DNA of 64,000 bases from Massospora cicadina. Lineage: Eukaryota > Entomophthoromycota > Entomophthoromycetes > Entomophthorales > Entomophthoraceae. Both the position numbers and the translations under genes were made by a program. Where the stretch lies: contig JAKSZP010012314.1 in NCBI GenBank assembly GCA_022478985.1, positions 1-64,000 on the forward strand. Direction: 5' to 3'. A model generated the notes under the pieces. It made no database searches. It was not told where the DNA came from and saw only the letters and a program-made list of their open reading frames with translations. Shown here one piece after another: positions 43,073-53,850 of this stretch (its first letter is position 1; each line of letters begins with the position of its first letter).

Positions 43073-46000
43073 CCTCTATGGGGAGGAGGGGGGAACGTTT
43101 AAAGGGGTCATAACCTCAATTGAACACGTGTGGAGGAAGGGGTCCGAGTTGATGAACCAGACTGGGAACCAGGAGGAGACCAGCTGATGGCGACGCGGTG
43201 GGAGGTACCCAAACATCCACGCTTGAAAGTGGTCCACCAAATGGGACTGAAATCTGTGGACAGCTTCTGGGAGGGGGTGGAGCCTGCGATGGCATCCAAG
43301 ACAATTGTATGGATAGTCCACATGGCAATTGCGACCACCAGAGCATGGAGGGAGGGTGGAAGAGGGGGTACCATGTGTATAGCAAACAAATCTCTTGATA
43401 GACTGAAGGGATGTGTTTGATCCTGGCCAAGCAGACGTTGAACTTCACGCCATATCGCTTTAGAGGTAGGGCACTTCTCTTAGGCGGTGAAACAGCGTTC
43501 CATACTGGCCACACACGACGCAGGATGAGTGTAAAGCGTTAGAGCGCTCAGCCATATGGTACACCCACCTCAGTAAGCGCCACACATAGGAACGGATATG
43601 AGGCTGCTACAGAGGGTGGTGTGCTATTTCCAAATAATCTTCTGGGTCTCAAGGGAATAAGGGATGTCCATCATGTCCAGGTAGTCCACCCTGGATAGGA
43701 CATGGGGCCGTGTGGGGATCAAGCCATCTTGAATGAGTAGCCCCTGTACCTTCTGTGTGAACTGAGGAGAGGGGTGGCCTCTCTGGGCTGTGTGTCCACT
43801 AATACGGATTCTCCACTCAGCGCTCCACATGGAGAGGAGGATTTGTTTGTAGTGGGTTTTAGTACTGTGAGGACCTGTGGCCGATGGGTGGGAAGCCAGA
43901 TACCTCATCAAGGAGTGAGGGTTCTATGGATTGGTAAGGCCCAGGGCGCGGGAGAAATTGGAGTAGGATGCGCGGGGCCAGTGTTGGGAGGGGAGCGTAG
44001 GGGCAGTGATGGCCGCAATCCAGGTGCCCAGGATCTTGGCAGCATGGGCTTTAAAGTCAAGCAGGCCCAAACCACCATGTCAATGAGGGCCAAACATGAC
44101 CTCAAGCCGCACTGGCGATGGGCGGCCTGACCAGAGCCACCCTTGTAGAAGGGCATACATAGATTTGAAAAACTCAGGGAGAAGGCGATGGCGTGGCACC
44201 AAACCAGACTTTGGAGAGGAGCATAGAGTTGGCTAAAACAACCCTGCCAACAAGGGAAGTAGGGTGGGCTCTGAGGGAGGCGATGCGCTTTGTCACATTG
44301 TCTAGAATACGACTTTCCATTACTGTTGAGGCATACCCGCCTGCCTCCACCCACATGCCCAGATGGCGGACAGGCCCTATGGTAGGGCATGGTACGAAGG
44401 GGAGCACAAGTGGGGCGGTTTGGGGTGAGTAGGGAGGGTGAGCACATGTGCGAGCAGATGGGCCAGGCTGGGCACTTTTCGTTGGGGCCCAGCAGGTTTG
44501 ATACCAACCAAGGAGGATGATTTCAGTTTTGGAAGCGTTCAGTGCAGCATTACTTACCCGGGAATACTCATGGATGAGAGTTTTAAGCGCGCGTGCATCT
44601 TGATTATTAGACACCCTGACCACACAATCATCTGCAAATGCCATCATGTTGACTGGGGCTTGTCCTGGTGCATGGACCCCAGTGAGGTGGGCATTCACGT
44701 TTCGAAGTAGTGGGTCAAGGCTGAAGTTATATAAGAGTGGGATAAGGGGGTCCCTTTGGCGTAGGCCCCTTTGAGGGTGGACTACTTCTGTGAGGAAGCC
44801 TGGGCCACGCACTGCCATTGTTGCAGATTCTGTAAGCATCATCACCCAGCTGATGAAGCGAGGGGGTAAGTGGAAATGGTGGAGGCAGGCCCTGAGGTAT
44901 TCCCAGTTTAATCTATCATATGCCTTCTGTTGTTCCAAGAATACTAGTGCCCCAGAGGCTGTGGACTGGCATGCATTACCCACATAGTGCACATTGTCCC
45001 AAATTGACCTTCTGGGTATGAAACCAAATTGTTTTGGGGAGATGGTGGCAGAGGCTATAATCCCTAGATGGTTAGCCAAGATTTTAGTTAAAATTTTTGT
45101 ATCCGTGTTAGTTAGAGAAGATGGGGCGCCAGTTGGCTAATTCTAGTTTATTTCCTTTCTGAAGATCGTGATGGTGAAGGCCTCTTGCCCTCCTGGTAGA
45201 AGGCGCGTAACCAGAAGGCTCTGGTTAAGGGAGAAAAGCAGCAGTGGGGATATATATATATGAAGTACTTCTTATAGAACTCATACAGAATGCCATCTGG
45301 GCCTGGGCATTTCCAATTTGGTGCACCGCGGATACTGGACTGGAGTTCATTTGGAGTAATTAAATTCATTAACTCCAGGTATCAGGAAACAGTGCGGATG
45401 TGAGTGCTATCGAAAAACTTTGCCATTTCAGCTGGCTGAATTGGATTGGATTGGTACAACTTGGAGTAATACTTTTGTATTTCAATTGCCACTTTGGCTG
45501 GTATATCCGTGATGGAATCATCCGACCTCCACACCTGTGTACAGGCCATGCTCTGGCGCAGTGTGAAGAATTATTTAAAAAAATAAGCAGAGCACGTGAC
45601 ACCCTCTGTAATGTGTTTGGCCCTTTACTGAACACAAACCTGATATCTGTGTTGCCTTTCAAGTGCAATGAGGTGGGTGGCTGCTTCTGCCCACTTCCGG
45701 CCCCAAGCAGAACTGTAGCCCATGGCTGGGATGTTGGACTCCAGGTGTGCCAACTCTTCCAGAGCGTGTGAGATGACAGCCAATGTAGCTCATGAGCGTT
45801 GGGAGGAGAGGTGGCGAGTGTGGCGGATGGTATCCACTTTGAAGGCTGACCATGTGGAAATTGGGTCCACGCAAAATGGTGTAATAAAACTCTTTTGCCG
45901 AAGTCACTGATTCCACCCAAGTGGAAAATCCTGGCAACGCGAGTTTGGGTGGGCGGAGTTTGCACCAATGCAGAGCCCTAGCCACTGTGATGGGTAAGTG

Positions 46001-46701
46001 GTAGGTTATCAAGACCAGATGGTGGTCGGAGAAATCAATTTTTGATGTGTGGAAGTGGGAAATATGAGATCAAAATTTCGCCGGCATGAGGATAAGGTTG
46101 ATGTGGGACATGGACCTTAATTGGCCATCGTGGATGTGGGGGCGCATCATATTTTCAAGCAGCGGAGCTTGCTGCAGCAGCGCGTCTAGCAACCCAAGGG
46201 TAGCCTTTAGAACGTGAAGTTCTACGTGACCCTGGGGGAGTGGGATGAGGAAGGCCAACAGTCCGTGGATGTGTTTAACCAACAGTTCATGTCGCCAACT
46301 ACAAAAGGGTCAGGGGGTAACAGAAGGGATTTGACTGATGAGAAAAATTCCTGACACTCTCATGCACAGGTTGGGGCATAAATGTTGACGATAGCGTGCA
46401 CCACGTCAGCCCACAAAAATGTGATAATGAGGACTCAGTCATTGAGGAAGGATTCAGATGATAAAAATTTAGGGAAATTGTTTTTCTGAACAAGCACCCC
46501 ACAGTGCTCAGACAAGAAGGATAGGGAAGGGAGGAGCATATTTTCCAAGCATCCTCAGAACCTCATGGACAGTGGGACTCCTGGATGGCCAGGATGTTCA
46601 TGGGTAAATTTTTTTGTAAAAAAAATCAGTTTCCTAGCATGGGACGGCGAGGCCTTGAGTCTGGCGATATTCAACGTCCCTAAAGTGAAGGCTTCTCCCA
46701 T
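43073..46701 (-). pseudogene. LINE B ORF2: endonuclease-reverse transcriptase
   Basis: Starts at the ATG complementary to 46699-46701. The endonuclease part (about 46701-45950) is shifted in places but keeps G-D-M-N context and S-D-H-H-L-V-L. The RT frame 44174-45079 is 301 codons long and contains F-G-F-I-P-R-R-S-I-W-D-N, L-E-Q-Q-K-A-Y-D-R-L-N-W, R-Q-R-D-P (usual Q-G-D-P with Gly changed to Arg) and F-A-D-D (44627-44638). The C-terminal region follows in 43076-43911. Plus-strand frames such as 43774-44130 are complements. Confidence 0.85.
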
Positions 46702-46707
46702 TGCACC

Positions 46708-48110
46708 TTAGGTAGGGGGTGGGCACCTGGGCCCACCATCCTCCTCTGGATCCCCATGGGCCTTCACGGTGGCATGGGTGTTTACAGCAATGCTATTGGA
46801 AGATTTGTTAATCTTAGCAGACAGGTTCGCGTTGGCTTTTGCCTTTGCTTTTTGTTTCCCCACTGTCAAATGAATTTTTGTGATGCGGATGAGTTTAGTG
46901 CACCAACGTTCAGGTCAAAAAAACTTTTCAGGTAGGTTGGAGACCAAATTAGTTTCAATTGGGGCTTGGTTGCAAAGATCAGGTGAGATTGAGTCGCCCA
47001 TCAGATCCTCAGATTGGGTGGCCCAATTGCCTTGGGCCTACCAATCTGATTGGTTGAGGGATTCCCGAGTTGCTTCCGCCATGAAGCTTACAATTTTCCT
47101 GGCGTTGGGAGTGTGGGATAGTGGAGGCGACCTTGGCTGCTTCCTTGGCCATGGCCCTGAGGCCTGTTTGGCCTTCTTTCGCTCTTGAGGGGAGACAGGC
47201 TTTACTAGTAAGTAGCCGCCTTGTGCTCCCCATGGGAAGGCCTCTTTGGTACTGGTGGTTGGTTCATAGTGAGCCTCCCTGTTGGCCATGGCCGCTGAGG
47301 GGTGCTCTTGGAATGTGATGCCCTCCTTGGTGGGTCATGCGTGTGCCTTATGACCAAATACATCACAGTAGGTGCAGATGGGGGGTGCGCTGTCTACAGT
47401 TACCCGGAAAGGGTGGGTGGTATGCCCTTCAATATTAATATAAGTTGAGTGCAGGATCTGGGTTAGGTTCTTCGCGATCTCCCCGGTTGGAGTCAGAACT
47501 GCAATGGCTTTGCTGGTGCACAGGTGCGGCATCAGTGTAAAGTGTTGCATCTCGAAAGATTGTATTTCTCATATATGGTTAGACCAGCTTTCAGGTGCTG
47601 TTCCAAAATGGCACGCTTGACTGTAGTGGGCAAAAAATCAAACATGAGGAAAATTTGATTGGATTTTGTCCATCTGGTGCGCTTGGTTTTGATGACCCAC
47701 TGCCCTTCAGGGAGGTCAATCACAACATGCATCAAGCAGCTTTGTCTACTGCCTCCTTTTTTTGAAACTGAGATCCAGCCAACCGCATGACATGAAGCGA
47801 GGTGTGACATACACTGCAGTTGAGAAATAAGTGTGCACATCCCCCAAAAATTTTCCCACAGAGCTGTTTGGTGGACATCTAGGAACACCCAAACTCCGTA
47901 TTCCACCAACAAGAGTGGTTGAGAGTGCGGCGTGTTGATGTACTGGTTACTTCGCGCCTGCCAAGCGAGGATTTCTGGGGAAATAGTAACCGCCAGTTTT
48001 TTATTTTTATCTAATCCGCTGGTTTCTCTGGGGCGTTTTTAAATGTTGGAGGTCACGGGCCTATCACCTGTGCCTCTTACCTTACTTTCCCAACTGCTCC
48101 CTGATATGGG
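46708..48110 (-). pseudogene. LINE B ORF1 (RNA-binding protein), mostly readable
   Basis: 47532-47912 gives the N-terminal domain (V-E-Y-G-V-W-V-F-L-D-V-H, then V-G-W-I-S-V-S-K-K), with an open frame upstream to about 48000 (L-A-V-T-I-S-P-E-I-L-A-W-Q). 47335-47550 gives F-T-L-M-P-H-L-C-T-S-K-A-I and the intact knuckle CTYCDVFGHKAHAC (CX2CX4HX4C, about 47340-47385). 47009-47289 gives S-P-Q-E-R-K-K-A-K-Q. The C-terminus is basic and ends at the TAA complementary to 46708-46710. The knuckle here identifies the damaged one in LINE A. Confidence 0.78.
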
Positions 48111-48222
48111 CGCAGACTAATCTCCTCTGTGAGATTATCAAACTATATTCAGACTTGAATTGAAGAAGTTTCAAAAGTGATTGCAACGAGAGAGAAAAGT
48201 TTTGGGTTTTGTATTGTTTAAA

Positions 48223-49890
48223 CCAGATGAACCTCATAATTGAGCAGGGAGAGATAACATAGTTTCATATTGATTATTCCATGTACCCAGGCGTAAGTGC
48301 CAATAAGCTTATTGTATTTATTGTTATCCTAGGCCACAGCAGATGGTGACAGAATAATATTCCCAAATCTGATGGGTAAGGAGGAGTATGCCCTGATAGC
48401 ACGAGTACTGTTTGGACCTTAATTTCCATACTCATGGGCGTATTCCAATACAGGCTTCAACTTAATCTTCTTGATAAGTTTTAGGAGAAATAAGATTAGT
48501 CAGAGAACAGGTTTCAAGGTTGATCATACCCCGTACTTTTGGGATGATGAACCCTACCTCGGTTATAGTTCCACCAAAGTTATGAGTAAGAGCTAAAGTC
48601 TCATTAAGACGAAAGTAGAGATGAGTTATTGAGCTGTCTCAAGAAATCTCTCTCTTTAATGGATTGTAAAGTATGAACATGTTGAAAAGGTTAGATTATC
48701 AAAGCAATGAACTGGTAAGCATTACTAGTGGTCTCAATAACTTCATGACACCTCAGATCTTGGCTAAGGTTGATCTTTGGGTATCATGGCCTTACTTTCT
48801 TCTTTTTTTCATTTCGATTGAGTATCCTTACTTCAGTTGATGCTCCCAAGACATAATATCCAATGTGTTCATAACCACTTAAGATTCTTCAAGAAGGGGT
48901 TATCTATACAAGCCAGATGAGCATAGAAGAGGAGTTAAAGTCAGGCGCATCAGATTCGTTGGCAATAGAGGTTACTGTCCTAATGCCAGCAAGACTTAAC
49001 TCGGCTCTTTCATAGTTGACAATGTTCTTGTGACACAAATTGTCACCATGCCCTACATGGCTGCATTAGGTGAAATTTGGGCTCAGCCTTCTTTGGCTTT
49101 TGGTCCTCAATAGTCAAAACTCAGGGTTTATAACACAACTCCTCAATGAGTCTCAGTTTCGTGGTAATTTGCAACATCTAGGAGCCTCATAACTATTGCA
49201 AACATTGCAGTAGTAGCGCTTCATTGAGATAATGTACATCACCATGGATTAGTGAGAAGCCAATTCAGTCATAATGGACACAATGGCGTTTATAATTAAT
49301 AATTTAGAGATTAACAACATTTGGGCTTCTATATAGAACCGTCAGTGAAGGCAGCAACTGATCCTCCCTTTTGTGTGGTAATGCGCATAAAGTCTTTTTT
49401 TTCATGCTCAAACTTTTCTTTGAGCCAACCTCGTCTATCAGCGCTTCTTTAACATCTGCCCAGGTACTAAGGGTGTCCATATGAGGGACGATTACTTCTT
49501 GAGCCATGCAACTTAGGAATGAGAGGATGTGATTGACTTTTTGGTAATCAGTCGCCCATTCCATTGCAGATTCATAGACATATAGAAATGAGGAAATGCT
49601 ACCCTCACCTAGGTAAAACTTGTTCTTAAATGAGGGTTTGAAAGGGACGAGGTCACTCCTAGTGGGGGCATGAAAAGTATGAGCTGAACCATAAGATTAT
49701 TGTGAGGGACGCCGTTCAAGCTACTCAATGCTTGACAAAGCTTTGGCTAGTTGTTATTTGAAAGAAGCTATTCTTTGTTCATTTTCAAAGGCGATGGTAG
49801 TAGGGCTATCCCCTTTCTTATTGTTCCAGTTACACTAGCAACAAGAGCATCTTCTATCGTAATTGTAATTAGTAGATTGTGGTTTATAGG
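48223..49890 (-). pseudogene. G3 gag and protease remnants
   Basis: Minus-strand 49304-49564 with its upstream continuation to about 49660 encodes the capsid-like core: L-G-E-G-S-I-S-S-F-L-Y-V-Y-E-S-A-M-E-W-A-T-D, then S-T-W-A-D-V-K-E-A-L-I-D-E-V-G-S, matching G1 and G2. Around 49185-49215 a Y-Y-C-N-V-C-N-S-Y remnant could be a former zinc knuckle. The protease region (48400-48600) cannot be read confidently. Heavily decayed. Confidence 0.68.
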
Positions 49891-49892
49891 AG

Positions 49893-49910
49893 TCCCTGTA
49901 GTGAGCACCA
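49893..49910 (-). promoter_or_regulatory. G3 tRNA primer-binding site
   Basis: Minus strand: TGGTGCTCACTACAGGGA, two bases inside the LTR. 17 of 18 match G2 and Y. Confidence 0.75.
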
Positions 49911-50306
49911 CTTGTCATAATCCTGGCACTATGCTTCTCGCTGGTGTTTAGTTGCAGGATCCCAACAATATAATAGATGCAGTAGTGCTAAAACTCTCAG
50001 CAGCTGTTTAATAATTTGGGGTTTAACATAGATTACAAGTAAGTCTAAATAGCAATTAAAATGAGTATGATAAATGCTACTTTATTAAGAAAGTGCCTCC
50101 CAGTATTTATAATAATTGGAGGCTAAAAACCAGATAAGCAAGAGAATTCATGATAGGAAGAGGGTAGCTCAGTTTTGGTTAAATAAAAAAACTGATTAGA
50201 AACTCTCTTTCTGCTTGACGTAACTTCCCAAGAAAACCTTATGGAATAAAAGCAAATCTTGATTGCCTGCCATAGTTTCACTATGATGTTCTCAGATTCT
50301 CCGCCA

Positions 50307-50327
50307 GCTGCTCCAGTGTGGGGCAGC
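50307..50327 (+). promoter_or_regulatory. 5' hairpin of HAL1-like #7
   Basis: GCTGCTCCA, loop GTG, TGGGGCAGC. Confidence 0.6.
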
Positions 50328-50489
50328 AGCAAAACTTCCCACACCATTTCCATCTGGCAGGAAAATGCGCTCAGACTGGCTCGCCCAGTCATAACAAACC
50401 CCTGAGATGATTTGTTCCTCCCAAGAATCTCAATGCCCACCTCGCTCATACCCAAGAGGTGCCTTGTGTCCCCAGTTCTCCCTCAGAGA

Positions 50490-51755
50490 ACATGTATTTT
50501 GGCCTTAGGGTCAATTATGGGAAACTTTTCCTTTACGCCGACCAAGACATTATCAATTGGCTCAGGCAGTGATGATTCCCGCCAGTTTTATTGATTTCTG
50601 CCCCTATAAGGGGTATTTTGATCTCAGATTCACCTGTGAAGCTGACGCCACCACTGCAGCAACTGTGCCCCTGGTTTTCCAGGGTACCACTCTCCCCACA
50701 ATTCAGACCCAGATGTTAGTGGATACCACTTTGGTGGTTCAGTTCGCTGGTTTGCCCATCCACCTCCTACCTGCGGTGCTCCACCAGGAGCTGATGGACG
50801 GTTTAGCAGCCTATGGTTCCAACCCCATCTTGCAATTTGTGGTTCTAAATGGGGCCACACGCCTTCCTGGGCCTCGGGCATATGCCAGGATCAGCCCTGA
50901 ATTTGGTAAAATTTGTCTTGTAAATTCCCCCTTGCGCCATAATTCCTTCTGCCCCTGACTATCCATTCTTGGCCTGCGTCTAGGGCGGGTGGACGATCTT
51001 TCCATCCTGTTTCTGAGTTGGACCACTCAAAATGTAAGTGCCCTTCCTTAGCTGCTTCTGACAGTTCTGATTTTTTGTCTTCCAGATTCCAATCCACCAC
51101 CCACCCGCACCAGTTTTGGTATGGGGTACAATCCTACATTCCCCTCCCCCAAAGCCTGATGCTACAGCCGTGCCTACAGCCACAAATCAGCCTCCTCCTC
51201 TCCCCAGTGCCTCAAATGCTCCCTCCAATCAAGCACCAGCTTTGACCCCTGTTTGCTCTCATGAATTCTCCAACAAACCATCCAAACCTTAGGCATATGC
51301 CGTTCCCCAATTCAAATTAGACAAAATCCCCTGGGATCTATTGTCTAGAATTGATGAGTCCAGAAATATTAATGAAGACTCCACTATCCAACGTGAGTAG
51401 TTTGTGTATGCTGACCATGATGCTAAGCTACCCCTCATTTATTTGCCCCCAGCAAAACGCCAAAATTTTCCATGGCGACCACCAGCTGGCTGATGAAGCA
51501 ACGACTAAGCAAGATTGTTATACTTTCCGCAAAGTTGTCGCCAAATCAGTGTCAATGCTCGCAGTAGAAATCCCTCCTCCCATTATCCCCTCCACCAAAA
51601 ATATGCTCCAAAAGAATATGTTGATCAAATCTCACAAAGCTGCCAATGACGCCATTCAGCACATGGCAGTGAAAGTGCAGAATCCCAAAGCTAAAATTAC
51701 CCGCACCAATATCGCCATGTTTGTAAAGCTAACCAATGCACGCATGAATGCTTAA
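50490..51755 (+). pseudogene. ORF1-like protein of HAL1-like #7
   Basis: Probable start ATG at 50490 (M-Y-F-G-L-R-V-N-Y-G-K-L-F), broken by TGA TGA at about 50568. The clean frame 50557-50958 holds F-I-D-F-C-P-Y-K-G-Y-F-D-L-R-F (RRM-like), L-V-V-Q-F-A-G-L-P-I-H-L-L and L-Q-F-V-V-L-N-G-A-T-R. The knuckle (about 51003-51045) needs a one-base shift (P-S-C-F, E-L-D-H-S-K-C-K-C). Then P-W-D-L-L-S-R-I-D-E-S and the frame 51351-51755 with F-R-K-V-V-A-K-S-V-S-M-L and a Lys-rich helical tail. With copy #5 it allows a consensus of the family. Confidence 0.75.
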
Positions 51756-52519
51756 ACAGCTTTGATAAATTATATTGTCTCTCTTATGGTCACCTGATTT
51801 CTTCCTGCGACCCTGCTCATCAAAAACTCGCTCTGTATCTCACTAACGCCCCAACGTCCTTGCTCTCTGCTTTAGCCTGTGCCCTGCTCTGGGGCAAAGA
51901 TGATGCCAAGGATGAGCCCCCTGATCCCCCATTCCACCATGATAGAATAAGCGGTTCCCACTGTCCCACCTGGTTGGTTGCGTTTTCATTTTGTGTGTAG
52001 TCCGCTCATTTTGGGTGGTTCGTTCATTTTGTTTGGTGAGAATTATTTTGATTGCTCTTTAAAATTTGATAATGTTGTCCCATGGTCAGCTTACCTCAGT
52101 TAAATAAAAAACCTATTAGAACTCTTAAAAGTCTTTTCACCCCAACACAGGCTTAATTTTAGAGGATTGGTCAGCACTTGGTATGACAAATTCCTGCAGT
52201 AGTGACTTAATGTACTTTATCTAATCATTCGTCATGAAGTATATTTCATTTTGGCAAATTATAGTTTTTCCAGTTTTTGATTGACAGGCAAAGTATTTTC
52301 ATCCTTTGGAACCTCCTTCAGGTCTATAAATAGGGGGTTTTCTGAGGAGGTAGCACTAAATTTAAGTTAGTGCGTAGCAAAAATACAAATCAGTTAGCCT
52401 ATTCCACTGAGGGTTAGAGGTGAAATCATGGAATTTATATGAACTACTCCGCTAAAGTCAGACTAGTAATTACTAATATCACCTTATTTATTTGACACCA
52501 GGACATTCTTCTCTACTTG

Positions 52520-53106
52520 TCAAAACCTTAAATTGTCTAAAAACCTCATTTGATTTTAGAGCTTTATTAATGTAGAAGTTAACTTTTTTTTATCAAATGA
52601 CGGATGTCTCCTAAGCTTTGTGATTCTAAATTATATACCTGCTTATAGGCAATCTATAAAGCACCTTGGGTATTGATATGATGATGGAGTCCCTCATTAT
52701 GGATTTTTATTAAATTCTTGATATGATAAAGCGCAGTATGTAAGAAATTGCATGATATAGCGAGATAGCTTTACACTAGATACATAACTCTCAAGGAGAG
52801 CACTGGAATCATACAGGTCCTAAGATTCTTGCCTACATTAGATGCCCTTTCAAGACTGGCTTTTTCCAAGGTGAAATTTACTCCATAAAGTAACACTTTA
52901 ACTCTTTCATTAAGGATCCAAGTAAGATAATAAGACTCAGGAATCCCTTAGGATTCTTTAATCTTCTTTACATTTAACAATGGGTGGACTCTCATTTGAT
53001 CATCTTCTTCATCATTTCTAATGTACACCCAGCGGTTGACACATCAATTGGGTTATCTTCCATGGTGCTATCAATTAGTTTCAGGTATCATTAAGCGTCA
53101 GTTGAG
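52520..53106 (-). pseudogene. Possible gag remnant of an unidentified LTR element
   Basis: A minus-strand reading gives fairly open, helix-rich sequence (for example Y-Y-L-T-W-I-L-N-E-R-V-K-V-L-L-Y-G-V-N-F, about 52840-52900) lying just inside a primer-site-like motif at 53107-53124. Position and composition suggest gag, but no homologue was recognised and there are several stops. Confidence 0.3.
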
Positions 53107-53124
53107 CCCCTATAGTGAGCATCT
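53107..53124 (-). promoter_or_regulatory. Degenerate primer-binding-site-like sequence
   Basis: Plus strand CCCCTATAGTGAGCATCT, 15 of 18 matching the shared Ty3-like site. Would imply an LTR to its right (from about 53127), now undefinable. Confidence 0.35.
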
Positions 53125-53850
53125 GCCTATTGGACTTATGTTTTTAAGCTCAATGGTGATATGTCAAAAAGCCTAGCAGTTAATATCTGAAGCAGAATAA
53201 ATTGTTTTAAATGTATATTTTTATAAAAGGATGCAAAATCACCGATTATGTCACATCAGTTAGTGTATTTATCCTACAATAATTATAATAAATGGACTTA
53301 TTGAAGTCAAGTGCCAAAATGAGATATAGAAATAATGAAGTAACTTTATTATAGTATAAAATATGGACATTTTTTTGTCATATTTAGAAAATATAACCCC
53401 CAAAAAGGAAAAGGATTGATAATTTTAATGGAGAAAAAATCTAGAAGGGAATCTCTTTGTCAAGCAATGCATTTCAGAAGGTACAATGCCTTTGTACTAT
53501 ATATATGATAAGTAAAGAATTTTTGAGTTAATTACCAATTCAGATGAGACTGGGGGTCACTTAGGTTGATCATTTGGCAGATTCTTGATTATTACCCTTT
53601 TTCAGGTTCATCTTGATTTTCTGCCTTGAGTGCTACCTTTAGTAGTTGTCACCTGACCTACTAATGATCTTCATATTAATTAGACAGTACTCCATATTGG
53701 TGAATATTAGGATTAATTTGCTCCTTCAGGATTATCCTAAAGTCAATTTGAGCTGTGTTTATTACTTTTCTCTCGGTAATTTACTAAAGAAAAGCTTTTC
53801 TTTTGATTACTGTCACTTTTTAGTAAATAATTTGATAAACAGAATATTTT
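53125..53850. other. AT-rich sequence, possible decayed LTR
   Basis: No gene recognised. A 68-codon plus-strand frame at 53646-53852 has no features. May be the LTR belonging to the motif at 53107-53124; cut at its right by LINE C. Confidence 0.35.

Larger units (their letters stand above)
42942..48207 (-). mobile_element. LINE B: full-length L1-like non-LTR retrotransposon
   Basis: Same family as LINE A, opposite strand, 5.27 kb. Flanks TTGTATTGTTTAAA (42928-42941 and 48209-48222) are a 14-bp perfect duplication. The 3' end on the minus strand is GTCCATCCCCTGGTCAGTCTTCC then CGCAATAAATT, closer to the HAL1-like 3' ends than LINE A's. Inserted in G3. Confidence 0.9.
50202..52100 (+). mobile_element. 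HAL1-like #7: ORF1-only non-LTR element
   Basis: Flanked by TAAATAAAAAAACTGATTAG (50180-50199) and TAAATAAAAAACCTATTAGA (52101-52120), about 20 bp with small differences. Starts ACTCTCTTTCTGCTTGACG. The tail is TTGTCCCATGGTCAGCTTACC. It shares the hairpin and the whole coding layout with copy #1, of which it is the closest relative here. Confidence 0.82.
23851..52500 (-). mobile_element. G3: very old Ty3-like retrotransposon, split into pieces
   Basis: Internal pieces run on the minus strand in collinear order: gag (48640-49890), protease/linker (42530-42926 and 48223-48640), RT (34572-35309, start at 26400-26480), RNase H (25800-26400), integrase (24660-25560). LTRs are 23851-24591 and 49913 to about 52500. 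The LTRs are only about 65 percent alike by eye, so this is the oldest mapped element. Later insertions: HAL1-like #5 (with Y inside), #6, LINE A, LINE B, HAL1-like #7. Collinearity with G1 and G2 and the target duplications of the insertions support a single element. The right boundary is approximate. Confidence 0.75.
49913..52500 (-). repeat. G3 5' LTR (right copy), split by HAL1-like #7
   Basis: Starts TGTCATAATCCTGG (compare TGTTAGAATCCTGG at 23851). Sequence runs to about 50201 and resumes at about 52122, where TTCAGGTCTATAAATAGG (about 52318-52335) aligns with the left LTR. The right end is uncertain (52490-52520). Confidence 0.65.

Noticed and set aside
23851..52500. Treating G3 pieces as several separate solo fragments
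   Set aside because: Pieces are collinear with G1 and G2, on one strand, and the intervening insertions carry target duplications. A composite origin remains possible because the LTRs are so diverged.
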